Source of the DNA: a bacterium
GTDB lineage: Bacteria > Omnitrophota > Gorgyraeia > Duberdicusellales > 4484-171
Length of the DNA: 36,777 bases
Direction of reading: 5' to 3'
NCBI GenBank assembly: GCA_021796115.1
Contig: JAJYOP010000001.1
Location: forward strand, 1-36,777
The translations under genes and the position numbers were made by a program. The notes under the pieces were generated by a model. That model was not told where the DNA came from and made no database searches. It worked only from the letters and a program-made list of their open reading frames with translations. Positions 30,312 to 36,777 of the stretch are shown piece by piece; positions within the stretch are counted from its first letter, which is position 1; each line of letters begins with the position of its first letter.

Positions 30312-31363
30312 GAGAAATTACTTACGGCCAGGCTATTAATGAAGCTTATATGGAAGCGATGCGGCGCGATAAAAATGTCATTGCTTACGGCCTTGGCATT
30401 GATGACCCAAAAGGAATTTTCGGCACAACCCTCGGTCTTAAAGAGCGTTTCGGCGAAGAAAGGGTTTTTGATATGCCGACTTCTGAAAACGCAATGACTG
30501 GTGTAGCCATAGGAGCGTCTCTAAACGGCATAAGGCCAGTGATGTGCCATCAGAGGATGGATTTTTTTCTCCTTGCGATGGATCAGTTGGTCAATAATGC
30601 AGCCAAATGGAGTTACATGTTTGGAGGAGAATCATCAGTCCCCATTACTATACGTTTGATTATTGGCCGCGGCTGGGGGCAGGGACCTACGCATTCGCAA
30701 AGTTTACAAGCCTGGCTCACTCATATCCCGGGGTTAAAGGTAGTGATGCCGGCCATTGCCGCGGATGCCAAAGGATTGCTTCTCTCAAGTATATTCGACA
30801 ATAATCCGGTTATTTATTTAGAGCATCGATGGCTGCATAACCTTAAAGGTGACGTTCCAAGCGGCGATTTTCGTGTGCCTATAGGCAAAGCGCAGTGTTT
30901 AAAAGAAGGAAAAGACATTTCCATAATATCCTTTTCATACATGACTATTGAAGCCTTGCATGCTGTTGAAATATTAGATAAGAAAGGAATTTCCTGTGAC
31001 TTAATAGATTTACGTTCTCTAAGCCCTCTTGACTGGCATACGGTTTTTGAGTCTGTACATAAAACCAAAAGGTTACTGGTTCTTGATACCGGACAAGCCT
31101 CAGGTTCTATCAGCGCAGAGATTATTGCGCGCGTTTGTATGAAGTGCCATGGCAAGTTATTTAAAGCGCCCTTACGCATAGCTTTGCCTGACTTCCCGAC
31201 GCCTACAAGTTTTTCTATGACCAAGCATTTTTACCGCGGCGCCGAAGATATAGTAATTGAAGTTATGAAACTCTTTGGTAAAAATATCAAAAAAGAGGTT
31301 TTAAAAATAAAGAAAAATTTTCCACACGACGTGCCGGGAGACTGGTTCAAAGGCCCTTTTTAA
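30308..31363 (+). CDS. Pyruvate dehydrogenase E1-like beta subunit
   Basis: The 351 residues match E1 beta: REITYGQAINEAYMEAM at the start, PTSENAMTGVAIGASLNGIRPV, MFGGESSVPITIRLIIGRGWG, and the C-terminal half with IDLRSLSPLDWHTVFESV. The ATG overlapping the alpha stop (CAATGAG) is chosen over a GTG nine bases upstream because it gives a classical coupled ATGA. The subunits form an alpha2-beta2 enzyme. The setting among NDP-sugar genes points to carbon-carbon bond formation on a sugar rather than to central metabolism (inference). Confidence 0.88.
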   Translation: MREITYGQAINEAYMEAMRRDKNVIAYGLGIDDPKGIFGTTLGLKERFGEERVFDMPTSENAMTGVAIGASLNGIRPVMCHQRMDFFLLAMDQLVNNAAKWSYMFGGESSVPITIRLIIGRGWGQGPTHSQSLQAWLTHIPGLKVVMPAIAADAKGLLLSSIFDNNPVIYLEHRWLHNLKGDVPSGDFRVPIGKAQCLKEGKDISIISFSYMTIEALHAVEILDKKGISCDLIDLRSLSPLDWHTVFESVHKTKRLLVLDTGQASGSISAEIIARVCMKCHGKLFKAPLRIALPDFPTPTSFSMTKHFYRGAEDIVIEVMKLFGKNIKKEVLKIKKNFPHDVPGDWFKGPF

Positions 31364-32208
31364 TGAAAATTAAAGATAAAAAAATAATTATTATTTCGGC
31401 ATCAAGCGATATTGGCAGGGCTATGTGTTTAAGTTGGCAGGAAAAAGGAGCCAAAATATTTGGCACATACCGCACGGATTCCATTTCGGTAAGAAAATTA
31501 AAAAATCTGGGCATTAAATTGTTTGTTTGTGATTTACAATATGAGTCAAAAATAAAAAAAACCTGCTCTAATTTAAAATCAGCTTGCCCTAAATGGGATG
31601 TACTTGTTTTATGCCCGGGAACGCAGGAGCCTATAGGGCCGTTTACTGATACGGATTTTAAAGCATGGGAAAATTCCATTAAAGTTAATTTTCTAAGCCA
31701 ACTAAACATAATCCATAACCTGCTACCTTACAGGAATAAAAATAATGCTTTTGGCCCATGTGTATTGTTCTTTGCCGGAGGCGGAACAAATAATGCAACG
31801 TTAAATTATTCCGCTTATACGGTTTCAAAAATAGCTTTAATTAAAATGTGCGAACTTCTGGATGCGGAAATAAAAGATACACGCTTTGCAATAGTAGGCC
31901 CAGGCTGGGTAAAAACAAAGATTCATAAGGAAACCCTTAAGGCTAAAAAAAGAGCCGGAGGCAATTATAAAAGAGTTAAGGATAAATTTTCCAGCGGCGC
32001 CTTTACGCCAATGGAAGATATACTTGATTGTTGTGAGTGGCTTATAAATTCTCCACGCAAAGTTATCGGCGGAAGGAATTTTAGCGTGATTTTTGATATG
32101 TGGGGCAAAAAGGAATTATCAAACAAATTAATAGCTGACCAGAATATGTATAAGTTAAGAAGGTGCGGCAACGAACTTCTAATAAGAAAAGGCAATAATA
32201 ATGATTGA
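31363..32208 (+). CDS. Classical short-chain dehydrogenase/reductase
   Basis: The 281 residues show an N-terminal Rossmann fold with SASSDIG (12-18, the TGxxxGIG region), NxxxxxG-like VLCPGTQEP (82-90), Asn109 and catalytic Tyr152/Lys156 in YSAYTVSKIALIK. The usual catalytic Ser region reads FFAGGGTNN, so the serine position is not obvious. It starts on the last base of the E1 beta stop. A keto group left by the TPP enzymes would be a natural substrate (inference). The C-terminal 60 residues are longer than in typical 250-residue SDRs. Confidence 0.8.
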   Translation: MKIKDKKIIIISASSDIGRAMCLSWQEKGAKIFGTYRTDSISVRKLKNLGIKLFVCDLQYESKIKKTCSNLKSACPKWDVLVLCPGTQEPIGPFTDTDFKAWENSIKVNFLSQLNIIHNLLPYRNKNNAFGPCVLFFAGGGTNNATLNYSAYTVSKIALIKMCELLDAEIKDTRFAIVGPGWVKTKIHKETLKAKKRAGGNYKRVKDKFSSGAFTPMEDILDCCEWLINSPRKVIGGRNFSVIFDMWGKKELSNKLIADQNMYKLRRCGNELLIRKGNNND

Positions 32209-33055
32209 GCGAGAAGCTATCGAAAAATTATTTTTAGCATTACCTACCATAAGCGATTACCATTCACCGGATACACTGCTTTACGGTTTCTTAAAAGATG
32301 CCAGTCGTAAAGAGATAGAAAAATTATTTAAAAACAAAAAAGGTAAAATAGGTTTTTATCCTTTCGGTAAAATAATTTTTCCCTATCATAAAATGGGAGC
32401 TATAGATTCTCTTAACCTGTTTGATTTGGATGAATTGATAATTTTCAGTTATTATTGGCGGAATCGTTCCAGGTATAAAAAAGTTCTTGATATCGGTGCA
32501 AACCTGGGGCTTCATTCGATAATCTTAAGTAAGTGCGGCTATAATGTCTCATGCTATGAGCCTGACCCGCTTCATTTTAAAATATTGCTCACAAACATTA
32601 AGCTTAACGGTATCAAAAATGTAACGCCTTATAATATGGCAGTTTCGAACAAAGAAAGTATTCTGGATTTTATCAGAGTTTTAGGTAACACCACAGGCAG
32701 TCATATTGCCGGTGCGAAAAAAAATCCTTATGGAAAGCTTGAAAAAATTTCTGTAGCAACTGCGGATTTTAGAAAAATAATAACTGGCTTTGATTTGATA
32801 AAAATGGACGTTGAAGGGCATGAAAAAGAGATAATTTGTTCAACACAATACAATGACTGGAAAAATTCAGATGGGATGTTAAGCGTGCACGATGAAGTAA
32901 ATGCAAAAGCGTTATTTGAGCATTTTAGTAAGTTAAAAGTTAATCTTTTTTCTCAGAAAATAAATTGGAAAAAAGTAAATTCGTGGAAAGATATTCCAGG
33001 GAATCATTACGAGGGCTCGCTCTTTGCGAGCATAAAAAAAGAAATGTGTTGGTAA
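32201..33055 (+). CDS. FkbM family SAM-dependent methyltransferase
   Basis: The 284 residues carry the FkbM core: VLDIGANLGLHSIIL (95-109), SCYEPDPLHFKILLTNI (117-133), the NxAV segment NMAVSNKES and IKMDVEGHEKEII. FkbM enzymes O-methylate sugars or polyketide hydroxyls. It overlaps the SDR by eight bases. This is a second methyltransferase in the same operon, suggesting either two methylations or one on the assembled glycan. Confidence 0.88.
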   Translation: MIEREAIEKLFLALPTISDYHSPDTLLYGFLKDASRKEIEKLFKNKKGKIGFYPFGKIIFPYHKMGAIDSLNLFDLDELIIFSYYWRNRSRYKKVLDIGANLGLHSIILSKCGYNVSCYEPDPLHFKILLTNIKLNGIKNVTPYNMAVSNKESILDFIRVLGNTTGSHIAGAKKNPYGKLEKISVATADFRKIITGFDLIKMDVEGHEKEIICSTQYNDWKNSDGMLSVHDEVNAKALFEHFSKLKVNLFSQKINWKKVNSWKDIPGNHYEGSLFASIKKEMCW

Positions 33056-33058
33056 TCC

Positions 33059-34840
33059 ATGAAACTTTCTGATTTCGTGGCAGATTTTTTATATCAAAAA
33101 GGAATTTCCCATGTGTTTGTATTAACGGGCGGAGCTTCTGCGCATTTAATTGATTCTATAGCAAAACACCCAAAGCTTGAATACGTCTGCTGCCAGCACG
33201 AACAGGCAAATGCCATGGCTGCAGATGCCTTTTCCAGAGTTACAGAAAATTTTGGAGCAGCTATTTCAACAAGCGGCCCCGGCGCTACCAATCTTTTAAC
33301 AGGAATTTGCTCTGCTTATTATGATTCAGTTCCGGTCCTTTATATTACTGGGCAGGTCGCTACGTTTAGAAATAAAAAAGGCACAGGCGTAAGGCAGATA
33401 GGTTTTCAGGAAACAGATATAGTGCCGATGTTTAAACACGTCACTAATTATGCGGTTTATGTTGATGATGCAAAGAGTATACGGTATGAACTGGAAAAAG
33501 CCGCCTATCTCGCTAAGCATGGTCGGCCCGGCCCGGTGGTAATTGACATACCTGACAATTTACAAAGGGCAGAGATTAATCCAAAAAGATTAAAAGGATT
33601 CATTGCGCCAAGAAAAGTTAACAGCGAAAACGATGTTGATAGCAAAATAAATAAGTGTCTAGAAATGCTAAGCCGGGCAAAAAGGCCTGTCGCGGTTTTT
33701 GGATGGGGCGTACGTATGGCAGGCGCAGCCAAAGAAGCCCGCGAATTCATCAACAAACAGCGGATGCCTTTCCTGCCCACCTGGGCGGTTAGTGACTTAT
33801 TGCCTTCAAATCATCCTTACCTTGTCGGTACGTTTGGTACGCATGGCACTCGTTACGCTAATTTCGCAATTCAAAATGCAGATTTTATATTATCTGTGGG
33901 TTCCCGCCTTGACACAAAAGCTACAGGCAGCCCGGTTACCACGTTTGCCCGTGGCGCACAAAAGGTAGTAGTTGATATCGATAAAAATGAATTGGATAAA
34001 TTCAGGAAATTCGGATTAAAAATAGATTTGCCTGTTCAATGTGACGCAAAAACTTTCCTTCGCAAATTAAACAGAAAAACCATAGGCGTAAAAAATGAAA
34101 AAGATAAAATTTTGTGGCTTAACCAGATAAAAATATGGAAAAATAAATACCCTGTCTGTCCAGCGCATTATCATAAAGAAAAGAGGATAAATCCTTATAG
34201 TTTTATTGATTCGCTTTCAAGTATTTGTAAAGAAAAAGATATTCTCGTTGCAGATACCGGTTGCTGCTTGGCCTGGATAATGCAGGCTTTTAAATTTAAA
34301 AAAGAGCAACGCCTTTTTCATGACTGGAACAATACTGCTATGGGCTGGGCATTGCCGGCTGCGATAGGCGCTTCATTTGCAAAAAATAAATCCAGGGTAA
34401 TATGCGTAACTGGTGACGGCAGCCTGCAAATGAATATTCAGGAATTAGGCACGATAGTGCGGCATAAGCTTCCGGTAAAAATATTTTTAATAAATAATAG
34501 CGGCTACAGCATGATTAGGCAAACTCAGGACCAATGGTTTAATTCATGTTATGTGGCTTCTTCGGTAAAAGGGGGCCTGCCGAAGTTAGATTTTTCTAAA
34601 ATAGCAAAAGCATACGGCTTTTATACCCTGAATATATTTAAGGATAATGATGCAAAAAAATATATTCGCAAAGCACTGAATAAAAATGGCCCGGTTTTTT
34701 GTAACGTACATATCGGCCATAATTATAGAGTGATACCGCAGGTCAAATACGGCAGGCCGAACGAGGATTCGGAACCGCTTTTAAACAGGAAAGAATTTTT
34801 AAAAAATATGATAATTCCCCCGGTAGACTCATTTAAATAA
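33059..34840 (+). CDS. Acetolactate synthase-like TPP-dependent enzyme
   Basis: The 593 residues have the three-domain layout of acetohydroxyacid synthase catalytic subunits. The TPP-activating Glu48 is in CCQHEQANAMAADA, with STSGPGATNLLTGICSAYYD. The middle domain resembles the FAD/nucleotide-type domain. The TPP/Mg motif runs from GDGSLQMNIQE (452-462) to NN (479-480) before SGYSMIRQTQ. No regulatory subunit (ilvN) or other ilv gene is adjacent. In sugar clusters such enzymes (for example YerE of yersiniose synthesis) add a two-carbon unit from pyruvate to a keto sugar. That role is inferred here from context only. Confidence 0.84.
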   Translation: MKLSDFVADFLYQKGISHVFVLTGGASAHLIDSIAKHPKLEYVCCQHEQANAMAADAFSRVTENFGAAISTSGPGATNLLTGICSAYYDSVPVLYITGQVATFRNKKGTGVRQIGFQETDIVPMFKHVTNYAVYVDDAKSIRYELEKAAYLAKHGRPGPVVIDIPDNLQRAEINPKRLKGFIAPRKVNSENDVDSKINKCLEMLSRAKRPVAVFGWGVRMAGAAKEAREFINKQRMPFLPTWAVSDLLPSNHPYLVGTFGTHGTRYANFAIQNADFILSVGSRLDTKATGSPVTTFARGAQKVVVDIDKNELDKFRKFGLKIDLPVQCDAKTFLRKLNRKTIGVKNEKDKILWLNQIKIWKNKYPVCPAHYHKEKRINPYSFIDSLSSICKEKDILVADTGCCLAWIMQAFKFKKEQRLFHDWNNTAMGWALPAAIGASFAKNKSRVICVTGDGSLQMNIQELGTIVRHKLPVKIFLINNSGYSMIRQTQDQWFNSCYVASSVKGGLPKLDFSKIAKAYGFYTLNIFKDNDAKKYIRKALNKNGPVFCNVHIGHNYRVIPQVKYGRPNEDSEPLLNRKEFLKNMIIPPVDSFK

Positions 34841-34845
34841 ATTAT

Positions 34846-35634
34846 ATGAATAACCATCATAACTTTTACGAGATCCTTGATGCTAAGTCCTTAGCGGGAT
34901 TTATGCCTTATAAAAGAGAATTGGATATCACAGTTTTTGTACCATGCTATAACGAAGAAGGCAATATTATAGATACGTTTCACACTATCGTCTCTGCTCT
35001 TGAGGAAAGCAGCCTTTCGTGGGAAATTATAGTCATAGATGATGCTTCTACAGATAAATCCAAAGAATTAATTTATAACTATACGAAAGAACACCCTGAT
35101 TACGATATTAAGCTTTTTGTTAGAAAAGAAAATATCGGCCTTGCCCAGAATTATATTGACGGTGCTTTTATGGCAAAAGGAAAATGCTATAAATTAGTCA
35201 GCGGCGATAATGCGGAACCGGCGGAAACATTATCCGCAATTTTTAATTCTTTGGGAAAGGCGGAAATGATTATCCCCTATCATGTCAAAATATTGGGGCG
35301 CTCCGCTATGCGTGATTTATTTTCAAAGACCTATACTTTTATCGTTAATACAATAAGTGGTTATAAAATTAAATACTATAACGGCGGCGCGTTGCATTTT
35401 ACGTATAACGTAATGCGCTGGCATACCGATTATCACGGTTATAGTTTTCAGGCAGATATTATTACGCGATTATTGGACCGGGGGATGAGTTATTTAGAGA
35501 TTCCCGTTACCTCGCAGGAAAGGAAAAGCGGGGTTTCCCACGCGCTTAAATTAAAAAACTTTCTGTCAGTCGGGCATTTTTTCCTGGATTTGCTAATCCG
35601 CCGCATCGGGCGGGCATACCGCAATAAAAATTAA
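34846..35634 (+). CDS. Family 2 glycosyltransferase
   Basis: The 262 residues have a GT-A fold start, VFVPCYNEEGNIIDTFHTI, with the nucleotide-binding IVIDDASTDKS (62-72) and NIGLAQNYIDGA. The position of the usual DxD metal motif reads SGDNAE (119-124). The remainder resembles dolichyl-phosphate mannosyltransferase-like GT2 enzymes without the C-terminal membrane helices. It is the only glycosyltransferase in the window and should transfer a sugar made by this operon, perhaps to a lipid carrier. The two membrane proteins that follow may anchor or regulate it. Confidence 0.87.
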   Translation: MNNHHNFYEILDAKSLAGFMPYKRELDITVFVPCYNEEGNIIDTFHTIVSALEESSLSWEIIVIDDASTDKSKELIYNYTKEHPDYDIKLFVRKENIGLAQNYIDGAFMAKGKCYKLVSGDNAEPAETLSAIFNSLGKAEMIIPYHVKILGRSAMRDLFSKTYTFIVNTISGYKIKYYNGGALHFTYNVMRWHTDYHGYSFQADIITRLLDRGMSYLEIPVTSQERKSGVSHALKLKNFLSVGHFFLDLLIRRIGRAYRNKN

Positions 35635-35650
35635 GGTTAATTATAAGAAT

Positions 35651-36169
35651 ATGGCAATTTTATTTTTTTGCATAAGTTTGGCTGCGATAGCGATAATCCT
35701 GCATTTGATTTCATTGAAAATAAAAATTCCGCGTCAAGGCAATCCCGTTAAGGACATACTTTCTATTTTTCTGATTGTCCTGATTTCCGGCCTGGCTCTC
35801 GCCTATTTTTTAAGCAAAAGATACGCATTTTTGCCGAACAACCTATGGCAATATGCACAGGTGGTAATCTTCTATGTGCCGGTTATGTTGAGCTATATTA
35901 TTAATTATGTAGCCCTTGAGGATGATAGCCCTACGATGACTATAGTTGGATTGATAGAGCAAATGGAAAAAAAAGGAGGCTGTTCCTGCGATAAAATCAA
36001 AAGTATTATTTCCGATGAAGCTTTAATCTGGCCCAGGATTAACACCATGATTAAAGACGGGTGGATAGAATACAGAGATAATAAGTATCAGATAACCGAA
36101 AGAGGGAAAACATATAATAAGATTTTTGCCTTGGGGTTAAAGTTGTTGAACATAAAAAGAGAGGGTTAA
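35651..36169 (+). CDS. Unknown membrane protein: three helices plus winged-helix-like tail
   Basis: I do not recognise a named family. The 172 residues show three hydrophobic segments (about 2-22, 36-55 and 68-88). They are followed by a soluble domain (about 94-160) with the pattern of a winged helix: a helix TMTIVGLIEQM, a short helix SCDKIKSII, a recognition-like helix WPRINTMIKDGWIE, and a wing YRDNKYQITERGKTY as in MarR/PadR proteins. The tail is probably cytoplasmic. It follows the glycosyltransferase by 16 bases and is followed by a gene of the same layout. Confidence 0.75.
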   Translation: MAILFFCISLAAIAIILHLISLKIKIPRQGNPVKDILSIFLIVLISGLALAYFLSKRYAFLPNNLWQYAQVVIFYVPVMLSYIINYVALEDDSPTMTIVGLIEQMEKKGGCSCDKIKSIISDEALIWPRINTMIKDGWIEYRDNKYQITERGKTYNKIFALGLKLLNIKREG

Positions 36170-36177
36170 CTTGATCT

Positions 36178-36777
36178 ATGTTAGTAAAATATCCAATATT
36201 GGTGTTTGCTCCGGTTGTCGGTGCTGTCGCTAATGTCTTATCGCATTTGGCAATATCCAGGTTAAAAAATGGCCGCGGCCAGATGGTTTGCCTGTTCTTA
36301 AGTTTTATTTCAGGAATGATTGTTATGCTGCCGTTTGCCGCTCTGGCTTATCCAAAAGAAAATAATATTCTGAATTTCTTTTCATTCCTGCTGGTAGATA
36401 TTATCACGTATGCGGCATTTGGCTACGGTTATTTCCATTTTATCAATATCAATATAGCTTCGCTGAGGATACGTATCCTGCATGAAATTGCTATTTCCGC
36501 TAACGGTTTATCCAAGGAAGAAATCATCAGCCGTTATAACGCGGAGCAGATAGTCGCAAACAGGTTAAACAGGCTTATCGGCAACAACCAGGTAATAGAA
36601 AAAAACGGGCGTTACTTTCTTGGAGAAAACCGTATTTTTATTACGTTGTTCTGGATTTTTGAATTATTGAAATATACCGTACGCGGCAAAGGCAATAGGT
36701 TTCTTGAGGCAATCAAGGGAGAATCTTTGTCAATCAGGCTTTTAATCTCATCTTTCTGGGAAAATCAGTTTTTGCGC
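36178..36777 (+). CDS. Unknown membrane protein of the same layout, 3' end outside the window
   Basis: The frame is open from the ATG at 36178 to the last base (200 codons), so the C-terminus is missing. Three hydrophobic segments lie at about 5-26, 36-57 and 66-88. A soluble part (about 95-150) follows, with LHEIAISANGLSKEEIISRY, then NRLNRLIGNNQVIEKNG and RYFLGENR, again winged-helix-like: helix, helix, long helix, wing. A further hydrophobic stretch (152-166) follows. It looks like a distant paralogue or partner of the preceding protein. No function can be assigned. Confidence 0.72.
   Translation, partial: MLVKYPILVFAPVVGAVANVLSHLAISRLKNGRGQMVCLFLSFISGMIVMLPFAALAYPKENNILNFFSFLLVDIITYAAFGYGYFHFININIASLRIRILHEIAISANGLSKEEIISRYNAEQIVANRLNRLIGNNQVIEKNGRYFLGENRIFITLFWIFELLKYTVRGKGNRFLEAIKGESLSIRLLISSFWENQFLR

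Overview
All recognisable genes in this 36.8 kb window lie on the + strand. The set includes LPS assembly (LptD), a KdsC-like phosphatase, MurA, dTDP-rhamnose enzymes and a large nucleotide-sugar cluster. It therefore comes from a Gram-negative-type (diderm) bacterium with LPS and an exopolysaccharide or O-antigen-like glycan. The moderate-to-low GC, the stand-alone trp genes, the EPS-type MarR regulator and the many palindromic spacers fit an uncultured lineage such as Omnitrophota. That placement is inference only. TGA is used as an ordinary stop several times.

Region 1 (1-10.3 kb) is housekeeping: the 3' end of prmC, murA, then trpG-trpD-trpC-trpF-trpB-trpA without trpE, an M16 zinc peptidase, rsfS (apparent ATT start), a HypA-like protein without its zinc ribbon, riboflavin synthase and tRNA-Pro(CGG). 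Almost every spacer here is filled by an imperfect inverted repeat built of short repeated words, some with a second hairpin nested inside. Several genes end inside these elements.

Region 2 (10.3-23.6 kb) has a 380-base stretch without a convincing gene, a ROK sugar kinase behind a leaderless-type promoter, a TalC-type transaldolase and lptD. Nucleotide-sugar genes follow: a UDP-GlcNAc 6-dehydrogenase-like enzyme, rmlC-like/rmlA/rmlB/rmlD, a WbpP-like epimerase, UDP-xylose synthase, a GMD/RMD-type SDR and a DegT/DnrJ/EryC1/StrS aminotransferase. A broken S23/IVP four-helix-bundle gene sits between inverted-repeat arms in the middle.

Region 3 (23.6-36.8 kb) is a compact, repeat-free operon. 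It opens with a perfect-consensus promoter, a 17-bp palindrome across the start and an EPS-associated MarR-type regulator. Next come a KdsC-like phosphatase, a GmhA-like isomerase, an NDP-sugar dehydratase-like SDR, a nucleotidyltransferase-kinase fusion in reverse HldE order, another SDR, a SAM methyltransferase, a PDH-like E1 alpha/beta pair without E2 or E3, an SDR, an FkbM methyltransferase, an acetolactate-synthase-like TPP enzyme and a GT2 glycosyltransferase. Two adjacent proteins with three membrane helices and a winged-helix-like tail close the window; the second is cut by its end. My reading is that region 3 makes and transfers an unusual, probably heptose-derived, carbon-branched and methylated sugar. 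This is a hypothesis.
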